Below, one piece after another: positions 1-12,990 of a stretch of DNA of 64,000 nucleotides. Both the position numbers and the translations under genes were made by a program. Within the stretch, counting starts at the first letter, position 1; each line of letters begins with the position of its first letter. The notes under the pieces are model-generated. The model was not told the DNA's origin. It did no database searches and was given only the letters and a program-made list of their open reading frames with translations. Source of the stretch: Atherinomorus stipes (taxonomy: Eukaryota; Chordata; Actinopteri; Atheriniformes; Atherinidae); the NCBI GenBank assembly GCA_023101725.1, contig JALJCO010010517.1, forward strand, positions 434,001-498,000, in the 5' to 3' direction.

Positions 1-345
1 CGGGACAAGGCTGGATGCTGGTGATCTTCTGCATTAAAAGCAGACATGATTCTCTACTGGAAACCACTGATGGACTCAGGAAGACTTCCAGAAATCTCTG
101 TCTGTGAACACAGTTCACCCTGAAATCCACAAATGCAGGTTAAAGCTCCATCATGCAGAGACGAAGCCAGATGAAACCAGGATCCAGAACCACCACCATT
201 CGTCTTCTCTGGACCAAAGCTCATCTAAAATGCTCTGAGGCAACGTGGAAACTGTTCTGAGCTCAGATGATGAAGATGTGAGGATGTTTCTGGAAAGCAT
301 GGAGGCCGAGTCCTGCAGACTGAAGAGGGTCGGGAGCATCCAGCT
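1..345 (+). pseudogene. Tc1-like transposase relic, clipped at window start
   Basis: This is a decayed piece of a Tc1/mariner-superfamily transposase (cut-and-paste, DDE nuclease). Conceptual translation, shifting frame, gives stretches such as SVNTVHPEIHKCRLKLHHAE near 105-170 and KAHLK-like and LESMEAESCRLKR-like pieces further on. These follow the order of the end of the helix-turn-helix region and the start of the DDE domain in fish Tc1 elements. Stops and indels break every frame and no terminal repeat lies inside the window. Family assignment rests on recognition of the reading pattern and was not searched. Confidence 0.6.
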
Positions 346-480
346 GTTACTGTTTTAGTCCGTACATCCCGAAACTATTCCTGTTTAATAAAATATGTTT
401 TACTGAACAAAAGAGTGGAAATGAACAGATTAGAGAACTGGACCAAAGCAGTTGTTGTATCTAAACTCTACTAAGAGGTA

Positions 481-729
481 GGGATGTCACGATTACAGAT
501 TTTCTTGGTACAAAAGAAATAATCACGATTTTATGATTATTATATCTTAATTTCCAAACAGGAAAATGTGTAAAATCACATGAAATACTCCTAACAGATC
601 TTTCAATTTTGATCAGATTTGTCTAATTAAAATTAATGCAAAGTGACAATATTGAGGAATCTTCGCGATTAAATAATTGTGTCATTTAGTACCACGACTA
701 ATTGTGGAAGTAAATTATCGTGACATCCC
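481..729. mobile_element. hAT-like MITE with GGGATGTCACGAT ends
   Basis: The segment opens with GGGATGTCACGAT and closes with its near-perfect inverse, ATCGTGACATCCC. It is about 250 bp, AT-rich and has no coding potential. Short elements with GGGATGTNACGAT-type ends are common hAT-derived MITEs in fish. I could not find a convincing 8-bp target duplication, so the superfamily call is inference. Confidence 0.55.
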
Positions 730-2526
<1,797 letters not shown>

Positions 2527-2577
2527 ATGTGTGTGTGTGCGTGTGTGGGTGTGCGTGTGTGTGTGTGCGTGTGTGTG
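2527..2577. repeat. (GT)n microsatellite, imperfect
   Basis: GT dinucleotide tract with GC and GG interruptions, about 50 bp. Confidence 0.97.
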
Positions 2578-4952
2578 AACATGGCGGTGTTTGGCGGTTG
2601 GTGTTTGCCCTCCTGCCTCCCAGCTTTCCTGGCAGCAGGTGTTGATGCCACCTATTTCCAACGTGCCGCTCACACCATTAAAATGTGAGGACACGCTGGC
2701 CTGGTCTGCATACGTCGGGGTTCGGGGGCCACAGCCCCCAAGCGTCACCGGGGTGGGATGTGATTGCTGGCACATGAAATTGACTACAAACAGTATTATT
2801 TTCTACATCTGTGTGTCCTCTCTTATGTCATCTTAAACCTGATCATCTATCACAGCTGTTGTGTTGTTTTCTGTGTTCAGCTGATGATTTTCCCCCAACG
2901 TTACAAAACAGACATTGTGTGAAGAAATCACACCGACCGTTCACACCTCACACCCCGGAAGTCTTTGTTGACACGATCTGTCAACACGGAGACCGAGATA
3001 AACACCTGCCAAAGTCCTCCAGTCCATGTTGTTGCAGTCGTCCTTCCAGTAGGCGAGTCCAGGATGACACGGGCACACAAACTCGAACGGAGCCTTCCTC
3101 TGCAGCAGGGAAAACGGTTGATCCACCCACCTTTTATTTCACTTTTCTGCTTCTCTCACTGTCCCCATCTTCAATATCAATGCTAATGACAGTCTGCATA
3201 TCTCCCCCATCCACATTATGCAGAGTGGAATCTCAAATAAACCTGAACTGATAGTTGGCACAAGATAAAAGCTGTCCTCACAACGCAAGCCATCGTCAAC
3301 AGTTATTGTACTAAAAAGTGCTTCTCTGTATTATATCCTTTGGTAATGTGTGCAATATTTTTTTTAAAAATGAAAGTAGTAGTAAGCATAGAACAGCATG
3401 CAGCTATAGAGTGAACAAATTACAACTGTTGGTGTTGCTCTCCTCCACAAGTAGCTCTTACCAGCTTTTGGAACATTCTTAGAAAAAGATGCAAAACATC
3501 CACAAACAAAAACCTCTTCCTAATGCTACTTCAGAAAAAGCCTTTTCCTTTTCTAACCGGGATTGCAGCATTGTTGGCTCCTCACTACTCGTGCTCCTGC
3601 AGAGCTCATGTCTGTTAGGATCTTTGTATTAGCATTTCTATTTACTACAGATTTGAGAAAAGTTACTCCAAAGACGTCGGGAAAATGATATTTATACAAG
3701 CACAAAATCACAACACATTTGCTGGCTTATCAGAGGTTCTTATCAGGATGAAAGTCATCCTGTAACTGTCATACCTCTGCCTTTGTCACATTGAAAAAAA
3801 ATGCCTATGCATGTACAGGATAAAAGAAGAAGGGTCCATAAAACACAGCAGTGTGTTGACAGTCAGATGGACAAGTGCATTTACATTTTATCTCCAACTC
3901 TGAACAGACAGAATGTGTGCTTTTTTATCAAAACAACACATATCTCAGACACACTGACTCTATAATGAGCAGAACCAGGATTCTGAATCAGTCGTCTTGC
4001 AGTGCAAAGATGCTCTTCATGTGCAAACTGGAGTACAAGTCAGAAAGCTGTCGAACCGGGAGCTGCAACAGTTTACACTGTAGATTAAACCATCTGCCCC
4101 GCGTCCATTTGCACACCCCTTTAGTCAGCACAGAAATGTCCTAGTGTTTGAGCAATGTTCAAGTGTACTTACAGGAGTCCTGAGGTGGTCTTGTGGGTTT
4201 CCAGCCTGGAGGACGTGGACTGCCTCTGCTGTGATGGTGATAGAAACGGTCCTGTCATCTCACTCAAACTCAGGGAACAAATCCAGTACAGAGTTCAAAA
4301 AGCTAGAACGACGGGGCTGGACAGAAGTTGACTGAAACAAGAAGACGGAGAACTTTGCTTTACTGAACCTTCTAGAATCAGAGCTGCTCAAAAGATGCTC
4401 AGTGGATTCATTTTATCCAGAAAGATACGGGAAGTTAAAGTTCATCCTCAACACCCAACACAGTAATTACTAGAAAAGCACTCGCAGACATCCACCAAAC
4501 AGCTCCACTTCCTTATCTTTGTGAATTCTGGATCATAGTATCCTGAGTTTTCTCTGGATCTCGATCAACTTTAGAAACCTTCTAGAACTCATTGAGATCC
4601 TTTTCTTGTCATTTTATACCAAACACTTGGGCCATTTGTACGGAGTTATATGGAACAATTCCAAAAATGTGTCCTATCAGGGTGATGTTGATGTAAGACT
4701 CTTCAGGCATTAGTAAGGAGGTTTGATGTTCACCATGGGGTGTCGGTCAGAAACACACAGGACCTGCTTGTACAGTTAACTGTCTTTACTGGTCACTCTT
4801 AATCACAACGACACGCCTGGATGGAAGTGAGTGTGGCAAGTGCACACAGTGCAAACAAAATTACATGAGGATTGAAAGATATAATATCATAAAAGGTGAA
4901 CTAGAAAAAAAAAAAGGAATGATTTTCTGAAATTGAAATAAAATACTAAATA
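2578..4952. other. No gene recognised
   Basis: About 2.4 kb with short chance frames only. Homopolymer A/T runs occur near 3358-3370 and 3793-3801. No TIR pair, LINE tail or tRNA-like block was recognised. Confidence 0.5.
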
Positions 4953-4954
4953 TA

Positions 4955-5066
4955 CACTACTCAAAAAGTTAAGGATATTTGGCTTTTTGTATGATGTCAG
5001 AATGAATCTAAAATCCACTACAACCTTCCCAGGTGAATGGAAATAAACTTTCTCTAAAATTATTAC

Positions 5067-5120
<54 letters not shown>

Positions 5121-5216
5121 GCACATGTACATTGTTCAATGGTTAAATATTTATTCTGCATCATTCTGTTCTCCAAAAAACGAAAGTTGAATATCCCTAA
5201 CTTTTTGTGAGTAGTG
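4955..5216. mobile_element. Tc1/mariner-type MITE with TA target duplication
   Basis: The ends are inverted copies: CACTACTCAAAAAGTTAAGG on the left and, read inward from the right, CACTACTCACAAAAAGTTAG, both continuing into GGATATT. TA dinucleotides flank it at 4953-4954 and 5217-5218, the target duplication of Tc1/mariner elements. The 262-bp body has no transposase and carries an (AT)n tract at about 5067-5114, so it is non-autonomous. Confidence 0.85.
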
Positions 5217-5218
5217 TA

Positions 5219-5630
5219 ATACAGCTCACACATGATTGTGTATAAGTACCCTTTTGTGTTACACGTGAAATAAATACAGAATGATTACATACGGGTTAAA
5301 GACTTGCTATATTATTATTTCCCTTCGCTGATTCCCCAAGAGATGAGTTTGGCAAACTTCTATCCTAGGTCTTTTGGATCCTTCTGATCAATGAAGCTTA
5401 AAGATGAAAAAGTATTGGTATTTGTATCGATATCAGCGATACTGGCCCTGCATACTTGGTATTGGAAGGATGCAAAAATTCCTGGAATTGCCCACCTCTA
5501 ATATCATGATTGCAATATTTCTTTTTTGGAAATATTGTCATCTTTTTTGGTGATACCGCCCACCCTTAACTGACCTCTAGAGTCCTTACAGAACATCTCA
5601 GTTGGCAGAACTGATGCTTTACAACCAGTG
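5219..5630. other. Spacer with possible hAT-type end near 5400-5580
   Basis: The stretch GTATCGATATCAGCGATAC near 5417 and the later TGATACCGCCCACCC resemble subterminal parts of fish hAT MITEs, but no matching second terminus was found. Nothing coding is visible. Confidence 0.3.
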
Positions 5631-5639
5631 CTATTGATA

Positions 5640-6647
5640 GTTTTCAGTCACGTGACCTGCCGGGAGCCCTGGCGGGCGAAAGATGACGGGGCGCAGCCGG
5701 GTCTACGCAGACAGACTACAGAATAGTTGTTTAAATCAGCTGTCAGTTGCTGAGAAGGAAAGATCCAGAAATAAGATGGAAATGTTGGAAGTACAGAGAA
5801 GCGACTGCTGTATACGAGCCGTTAAACATCTGTCTGGTTGGGAAACGTCACCGTACACCACTGCCAGGATGAAGGTATATAAGAGCACCGACAGTTCTCA
5901 CTAAAAACTACTATTCATACGGAAATAGCAGAAACAGAATCATTTCCTCTCATTTTAACTCGTTACAACATCAGGTTTAGAAATGATGGAGTGCTGTGAA
6001 GACTTAAATAAAAAGCATATAGGACCGGTTTGCAGGAAAAACAAAGAATATCATTCTAAATAGCGTTACGTCTTCTCTTTGTGTTACTCAGCTGAATATG
6101 AGTGTAACAGGATTTCCACATCCCTTCTTTAGGAGTTTATTTGCGTTACTGCATCCCTCCGTTTTAGCTCGTAGCTAACGTCAACTCATACGGAAGACAG
6201 CGGGCGGCTGGTCGCCTCCATACGACAGCAAACCACACCAACACGTAAACATGAGGTTTTATTTATGGTTAAAACTACACTAACTATATATGGATGAATG
6301 TAGGTGTGGGCGTGACTGACAGCTGATGAAGTGTTCGCTGATAGAACGTGTTTATCTGGAGGGGCCGCATGGTTTACTGTACCCGGGAACGAGGTGTGTT
6401 TGGTAGAACCGATCCATAGATTTCTCCTCTCACGGTCTCTTTATGGGACGAAAGGCGATAAAAACCAGATAAAAACACAACCCCAGCTTTTTTTTCTTCG
6501 GGGGTTTGTGTACACGAACGCAAAACAACTGTTTGCTATTTTCCAGCCGTGTTTTTCTGGCTCGTTCTCAGCCTGCAGGCGGTGAGCAACAATGTTTTTT
6601 TCCCCACCAGGGGGGCGTTCCCTACAGACCGTGACGTCACAAAATAA
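5640..6647 (+). mobile_element. 1.0-kb DNA transposon with 9-bp target duplication, family uncertain
   Basis: CTATTGATA occurs at 5631-5639 and again at 6648-6656, an exact 9-bp direct repeat. The ends are imperfect inverted repeats (GTTTTCAGTCACGTGACC against TTATTTTGTGACGTCACGG). Just inside both, related GGGA..CCCTGGNGGGG blocks face each other. A 73-codon frame at 5683-5904 runs from a start codon near the left end. A 9-bp duplication is unusual for hAT or P (8 bp) and fits Mutator-like elements, but I see no transposase, so the superfamily stays open. Confidence 0.6.
5683..5904 (+). pseudogene. 73-codon frame inside the 5640-6647 transposon
   Basis: The frame opens with YADRLQNSCLNQLSVAEKE at residues 8-26 and later has VQRSDC and SPYTTARMKVYKSTDS. 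From memory this resembles the N-terminus of uncharacterised teleost transposon-linked proteins that carry SWIM zinc finger and YqaJ-type nuclease domains further on. None of those domains follows here; the frame stops at 5904. I take it for a first-exon remnant in a non-autonomous copy. The family link is a guess. Confidence 0.3.
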
Positions 6648-6656
6648 CTATTGATA

Positions 6657-7054
6657 AAAAAGCAAGATCGTTTAAAAAAAAAAAAAGACTCATTTATTTC
6701 TGACAGCATCTTCCAGCCGATTCTAACGTGAGACAACGGTTCAGTGTGTGTAAAACTCCCACAGCTCCTTCCTTCCTTCCTCCTCCCAGAGGTGCAAGCC
6801 ACCCTTCTGCACCCACCGCACTCCCTATCCCTCCCCTCATAAATACGCTGTACCCCCCCCCACCAGAGCTCATACGGGACCACCTCTCATCATTTCCTTC
6901 ATTATCTATTCTTCCCACCCTTCCTCGGCTTCTCTTCCCTCCCTCCGTTCATCTGTCGGGTCTGTCTGGCACCTCGAGCGCCACTAAGCCTTCAACCAGT
7001 GTCAAAACGTCCAGAGATGGAACAGTGACTCCGCTGTGTTTAGGTGGTGCCATT
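6657..7054. other. Pyrimidine-rich spacer
   Basis: The plus strand is CT-rich at about 6765-6960, which gives long but unconvincing open frames on both strands (for example 6728-7279 plus). No domain or splice structure seen. Confidence 0.5.
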
Positions 7055-7456
7055 CACACACACACACACACACACACGCACGCAAACACACACTTGTGCA
7101 TTCTTGCAGAAGCAAATGAGCTCAAATATATCCATTTACACATTGAATACACACTTGTTTATTCACACATCGGCGATTACACAGATGCAAACACAAGTTC
7201 AGGTTTGTATGAATATGATGCGTCTCACGCACGCACGCACGCACACCCACACACACACACACACGCTGGATGTGGATAATAAACAGGAGAGCAGCAGTAC
7301 ATCAGTCACATGTGTTTACATTATAGCATGGAGACAGATATGACACAGACCAACCGCATACCAACAACGCATTTACACACACACGTGCACGCACACGTGC
7401 GCGCCTGGTACTGTGAGTTATTGAGTCTGACAAGTCAAAGCCTTTTAAAGTTGGCT

Positions 7457-7489
<33 letters not shown>
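7055..7489. repeat. Cluster of CA/GT microsatellites
   Basis: (CA)n lies at 7055-7077, CACG/CA repeats at 7227-7265 and 7374-7402, and (TG)n at 7461-7489, with short unique DNA between. Both CA- and TG-phase arrays sit within 435 bp, so the ends can pair as inverted repeats. Confidence 0.95.
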
Positions 7490-7493
<4 letters not shown>

Positions 7494-8235
7494 ATCCATT
7501 GGTTCTGTTCTGTGCTGATTCCGGGCGCTAAGCCCTGCCACAATTATTCAAATCCAGGCTTTTAGTTGCAGCACACCTCTCTCCATGGGCCCATGAGCCG
7601 GTAATCTTGCCTTTGGCCCTGCATTTCAAATGGCCTTAACTCCCATAAGGAATGCATATGAAGAGGAGCCACTAGTGGCTTAATCCGCCCTGTTTAAGTT
7701 GCTGAAACGTACACCTGTCACGCCGTCTCGCGCCAGAGCTTGTGGCTACTGATAGCCAGGCTGTAATTCCAAAGCATGCAGCTTTTAAGGCCTTTTTAAA
7801 GAAATATTATCATGCTGTTTTGTAGGGAGGTGTCAGGTGTGGAGCTGGAGACGACACCCTTTTCTGTGCAGCCTCCCTTCACATTTTCCCCCTGGATCTC
7901 ATTCAACTCTGTTTTCTTCCTCTATTTCCACCACTCACTTCTCTATTCATGTGCTCCCATTTAACTGTAACTTTAGCTCGTTCCATTGATAAATAAAAGG
8001 TAAATCATAACAATGCTGATTATTATTACATGTTCCCTGTTTTTTCCTGTATTTTGCTGCATAGCAACATTTGAATTATATTATGATCCTAAAAAAACAG
8101 AGGAATTTAAACTAGAGCAGAACATGTGAATGAATGAACCCAGATTAATGTTTCATTGCTTGTGAATGGCTTTTACTATTAAAGTTCCTCTCTGATTGTT
8201 CCGAAAACATAAACCATGGGTCACAGGGGGTAGGG
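7490..8235. other. Non-repetitive stretch, possible conserved noncoding element at 7530-7820
   Basis: The region looks unique, has balanced composition and is closed by stops in all frames. It holds words such as ATTATTCAAAT, GAATGCATATGAAG and AGCTTTTAAGGCC. This is the look of vertebrate regulatory sequence, but I cannot test conservation. Confidence 0.2.
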
Positions 8236-9522
8236 ATGTATATTGATAAGGATTTATCGATTCCAGTGCTTTATTAATTCCTGCTTATTGATCCGGCTTT
8301 TTTGTAGATGCTCTTATAGATTCCCAAATATGCTGAAAAACAGTAGAACATGAGTACAGAAAAGTATAAACCATGTTAAAATAAATCTCAACTTTGTAAA
8401 TCTTAATTATTCACTGCTGAGAATAAACAATTAAACATAACTCAAATGACTAAAATGAGTCCACAAGTCAAGCAGCTATTATTATTATTATCATTATTAT
8501 TATTGATAAATTTCCAAGTGAAAGTTGGTGACACAAATTCTGAATAGTGATGCTAAATTAACATCATTTTTATCATCATCACAGACGTTAGCCAGATGTT
8601 TGATTTTACCTGCTGTGCTGGAGCGTCAAACAGCGCTGCTGGAGTTTAACACCGTGTTGTGGACGTATAAGTGTGTTACCATCTTTGTCGTTTAGAGCTG
8701 TTTCACTTATTTGTTTTATATTCTGTGTTCATGTTCTTGAGGCCACATACGCCTGCTCCTCCGCCCAGGAAATGAGAGACGAGGCGTGAGAGACAGGTGG
8801 AGAGATGCTGATTAACTCAGGGAGAGCCCAGCTGTTTTAGACCGCTCTCCTTGCTGTTGTTTACTTGTTAGTCATTATCAGCCCTGTTGGTCCAAGTGTG
8901 ATGTTCACTGTGCGAGAGTCTGAAATAAATCAGTAAAACCAACAATACAGTGAAGCCATGAAGTTTTTTATGAAGCGCATCCAGACCGCAGGTCTTCCTG
9001 AGGCAGCTGATGGAACCGCCGCCACGGGCGCACAGATCCCTGTTCCAGTTCTACAGATCCCTGTTCCAGTTCTACAGATCCCTGTTCCAGTTCTACAGGT
9101 CCCTGTTTTAGTTCTACAGATCCCTGTTTCGGTTCTACAGATCCCTGTTCCAGTTCTACAGGTCCCTGTTTTAGTTCTACAGATCCCTGTTTCGGTTCTA
9201 CAGATCCCTGTTTTAGTCCTACAAATCCCCGTTCCAGTTCTACAGGTCCCCGTTGAAGTTTTTACAGATCCCTGTTTTAAGTTCTACAGATCCCTGTTCC
9301 AGTTCTACAGGTCCCCTTTGCAGTTCTACAGTTCCCCGTTCCGGTTCTACAGGTTCCCGTTCCAGTTCCACATATCCCTGTCCCAGTTCTACAGATCCCT
9401 GTTCCAGTTCTACATATGCCTGTTCCAGTTCTACAGATCCCTGTTCCAGTTCTACATATGCCTGTTCCAGTTCTACAGATCCCTGTTCCAGTTCTACAGA
9501 TCCCTGTTCCAGTTCTACAGGA
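8236..9522 (+). repeat. Repeat Y, copy 1, ending in an expanded minisatellite
   Basis: From AGGGATGTATATTGATAAGG this stretch aligns with 27113-27900 in the same orientation. Shared landmarks include GCTGAAAAACAGTAGAACAT, TGCTGGAGCGTCAAACAGCG, GAGACGAGGCGTGAGAGACA and the ATGAAGTTTTTTATGAAGCG block at 8958. The start resembles fish hAT termini. Similarity ends just past the 21-bp array, where this copy continues CAGGAGGC and the other CAGGTGAC. The family was not identified. Confidence 0.8.
9033..9517 (+). repeat. 21-bp minisatellite, 23 units
   Basis: I count 23 units whose commonest form is CAGATCCCTGTTCCAGTTCTA; two units are 22 bp (at 9243 and 9265). Variants alternate in blocks. From 9371, CATAT- and CAGAT-type units alternate in a 42-bp super-repeat, and near 9096-9200 a CAGGT/CAGAT(TTTCGG)/CAGAT triplet occurs about twice. 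Because 21 is a multiple of three, the array reads as a heptapeptide frame (QIPVPVL) within 8958-9551, but the two 22-bp units shift that frame. The copy at 27832-27894 has three units. Confidence 0.95.
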
Positions 9523-9626
9523 GGCTACCCGGAAGAAGTCAGTTTTTGTAGTTCTTCCTTGATCCGCTAGGGGCTGCAAAACAGAGCAAATCCCCACAGA
9601 CTCCCATGTTAAAAAGACCAACTTCA

Positions 9627-9751
9627 CAGCAAAAATAAACATGTTTACAGCAGAAATAAACACGTTTACAGTAAGAATTAACATGTTTACAACAGGAGTA
9701 AACATGTTACAGCAAAAATAAACATGTTTACAGCAGGAATAAACATGTCTA
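9627..9751 (+). repeat. Second 21-bp minisatellite, 6 units
   Basis: Six units of CAGCAAAAATAAACATGTTTA, one of them a base short, lie about 110 bp beyond the first array. The unit differs in sequence from its neighbour but has the same length. Confidence 0.92.
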
Positions 9752-9846
9752 CATTCTGGTTCAAAACATCATTTTAGGTTTAATTGGTCAAGTTTACCTT
9801 CATGTCAACTGGGAGGGGGTTGAATTTTTTTTATAACTCATGTTAT

Positions 9847-10057
9847 TTAACTCATTCACTGCCATTGACGTCTATAGCCATATACAGCGAGGGGAAAAGT
9901 ATTGAACACGTCAACATTTTTCTTTTAAAATATATTTCTTGTAAAGCTATTGACATGAACACAATATGGTGACAATCTGGCGACATCTGGTGAAAATTTC
10001 AATAGTTTTTCCCCCGCTGAATACGGCTGTAGACGTCAATGGCAGTGAACGAGTTAA
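9847..10057. mobile_element. TTAA-flanked palindromic MITE, copy 1
   Basis: The 203-bp element (9851-10053) has TTAA on both sides and inverted ends beginning CTCATTCACTGCCATTGACG for roughly 40 bp. A second copy lies at 56314-56525. TTAA duplications are typical of piggyBac and Kolobok elements, so it is a non-autonomous derivative of one of these. There is no coding sequence. Confidence 0.88.
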
Positions 10058-11608
10058 TCTTGAAATTACACATAATTAAGGGCGTATCCTTTTGATTGAC
10101 AGGCAGCAGACCAGAAGCCAGCAGACTGGAAGCCCGGCCTGCCGACCGGTGACTAACAGTTAGCTCCTTGTTTGCTCTCAGTAAGGTCTCAGTTTGTAGC
10201 AGAGTAGCTCAACGGTGGTTTTTAGTCAAACAATAGCAAGTCTAAGCGTGTCTTAAGCCTACTTTATAGTCGTCCTTAAACTGCTCTACGTAGGTTATGG
10301 AGAGCCCTCTATGTCGATGGAGAGCTGGTCGGAGAGCCTCTCCGTCGTCTCTGGCTGAACTAGATATTTTTTAAGTGTCTGTCACTCCATCAAGGAAGGA
10401 CGGAGACAGCAAGGGCTGTGATTGGTCTACCACTACGTAAACACTAGCAGCGCCATTTTTAAACCAGCTAGCCTACGAAGACGCAGATATGAGTCCAACT
10501 GAAGAACGTTTGGCTGAAAAAGTGAGGAAATACCAAAATCGCCCCATCGTCTTTATTTTGCATCAAAAGTATCTCTGTTATTCAGCTGCAGCAACAACAA
10601 TAGTCTTTCTCTCTCGGACGGCATCATATGAGTAGGTCAGTCTTGTGTAGCGACCCCTACTTATCGGGCGGGAAATTGCACTGCGTATACGGCAGCATGA
10701 CAGAGAAGTATGAAGGCTGGAGGGGTCTCCGTGGTTACGCAGTTGGATAATGCATTACTTAGTCAGAGAAGTATACTGTAGCCTTTACCTTTACACCGCC
10801 GCTAAGGGGGCTACTCTGAGTTAACTCCTGATAGTTTCGAGTTAGCTCGGTTAGCGTTTAGCCCAGAGTACGTCAGCTGTCAATCATTTGCCCCACGGCT
10901 CAGCCTTTGCCCATTGTCATATTTTCCAGGAGTGGCGACACACCTGACACTGCAAGATGGCAACGGTGGGACACGCCCACCTGGTTTCACTTTTAGCTCT
11001 TCAGAAACCAATGGATGATGTAGCGGAAGGTTCGTCCCTCTCTGTTAACGGTATGGTTCTGCGTCTCCTGCAGCGGGACATTTTTACCGTGTTTTGCTGG
11101 TAAATATGCCGTGGATGATATTTTTCTCTGGTGTTGGCAGGTAAGAATACAAACTTTTATTTACTTTTTGTGGACATGACAAGTGATTACTGAGCCTATT
11201 CAGCCGTGAGGCTCGGTGATGCTTCACCCGGTCCTCAGGCAGCGCAAGCTACGTGAACCAGATCTTTACTCTGGTCCAGCAAAGAGTTGGTTTTAGAGCC
11301 AGGAGTCGGTGTTTAGGTGGTGGGAAGCTAAAGAACCGGTTTTTAGTCTGGTTCTGGTTCCAACCAGCGCTGGAAGCAGCTCGGTGGATAGGGGACCTGA
11401 GTGCTGTACAGCAGTTTGTGTTGTCGCAAGATTTGTGTTGGGTCGGCCACAGAGAGAGTTGCGTGTACCGCTTACAGGCCAGAGACACCGGGGGGAGGAG
11501 TGGAAATATCGAATCGCTCCATAAACACTTTGTTTAGCCCCACAGGGATTCTGAAAAGCATTTATGGAGGTGTTCTGCTTTAAACAATGAAATGACGTGC
11601 ATCTTTTC
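10058..11608. other. No gene recognised; repeat-like 3' part
   Basis: About 1.5 kb without a supported exon. The stretch 11230-11550 (Gly/Trp-rich chance frames, GTTCTGGTTCCAACCAGCGC) looks like dispersed repeat, but I could not find its ends. Confidence 0.4.
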
Positions 11609-11611
11609 TAA

Positions 11612-12987
11612 AGCCAGGATCAAACCATAGGCTACGACTTTTTTCATCGTTCACGATGGTTACTATGTCAGATTAACAGAAATTGTGTCATAAAATCGGA
11701 TGGTGTCTTGTTACTCACGAGTGGTCGCACTACAAGAATGACACCAGACAGACAACCGTCTGATCATTGCGTCGTGTCGCAAAAGACAACACGAAACAGG
11801 AGGTGGGACAAGCAGCTATCAATCAGTCACTTCACTCATGAAATGGAAAGTGGACGGGGGACATCAGTTGGAGCCAAAACCATCAGTCTGATCACAGTCT
11901 GCTGGCCAAGAGAGCAAAGTCCAGCCGACCCAGTGACACTACTTTAAAAAAAACTGCCATAAAGTGAAATAAAGAGTGTGGTTCTATATGTAACATTACA
12001 TATACAAACGCATACAGGTGCGTCCTCACGTGTGCACTCCATCAGTGCCGCTGGCCGAGCACACGCTGGAAACCACGGCAACCACATGAAATCACACGCA
12101 TGATAAACTAAGAGCTGCGCAGTGCACAGCAGGATCGCTGTGTCTATATTCTGCGCCAAATTCGGCGTGTTCAGATGGTTATTTAGTTTTGATTATCACG
12201 CGTAATGTGGATAGTTATGGCTGAGTGCACGAGTACGTGCATGAGTGTTATATCTGTTCATCTCATTGAGCGCAATGTCTGTTATGTTGCGGTGTTTTTA
12301 TTTAAAAACAAAGTGATTTTTCTGTGACTTTTTCATTGATTTGAGAGCATCACATACGTGCACGTTTGGACCTGCTGTGAACTACTGTTGACTATAACTA
12401 TTACTGATAGAACGCACACATTGTGTGGTTATGTTTCTTGTAAGTAATGTTCTATTCAAGAGAAATACACTCTTTTGAATGTTCGTGGAGGTTTAACACT
12501 GTTGAAAATAAATTTGGCACACCCAGTCTTGCTTTTTTTTTTTCTTTTTTTTTTCTGGAGCTTCTGGAGCTTTTTTTTTTTTTATGGAGCCACAGCTCCA
12601 TAAGCCTCTCCTCCGTTCCACCGGAGAGCGGCTGCGTCTCTCCTCCTTTCCTCCATTGTTTTTTGTGTACCGGTGCTCCTGAGCGTCTCTCTGGTAGAAG
12701 CGAAAGGCGCACTGGTCTCCTATTGGTCAGTATGAAGGGACATGTCGTGGGACATGTCACACTAGACAGACAAAACCAAAAAATTCTGACACGCCAGTCT
12801 TTCTGCGTCTTGGTCGAGGAGCGTCGCAAACGCCAAATCGCCATCGCTGATTGTGTCACATTACACGGAGCGAAGACACGACGTCCTGCGACCCGACAAC
12901 GCAGAATCGTGCACGACAGTGAGCGACTGTCTGCGACGCCTCCGTCGGGCCAAAATCGGGCTAAATTCGTGTAGTTTGATCCAGGCT
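11612..12987. mobile_element. 1.38-kb TIR element with TAA target duplication, PIF/Harbinger-like
   Basis: Ends are AGCCAGGATCAAAC and its inverse GTTTGATCCTGGCT (here GTTTGATCCAGGCT), flanked by TAA at 11609-11611 and 12988-12990. A three-base TWA duplication is the PIF/Harbinger signature. Subterminal CGTCGTGTCGCAAAAG-type words on the left face GTCTGCGACGCCTCC-type words on the right. I find no transposase, so I treat it as non-autonomous. Poly-T tracts at 12533-12580 lie within it. Confidence 0.65.
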
Positions 12988-12990
12988 TAA

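Noticed and set aside
9033..9517. Regularly spaced 21-bp repeats, CRISPR-like at first glance
   Set aside because: Units are directly adjacent with no spacers, in a vertebrate genome. It is a minisatellite.
8958..9551. 197-codon frame with QIPVPVL heptads, protein-like repeats
   Set aside because: The heptads are the translation of a 21-bp minisatellite; two 22-bp units change frame, and the Y2 copy gives a different peptide ending after three units.
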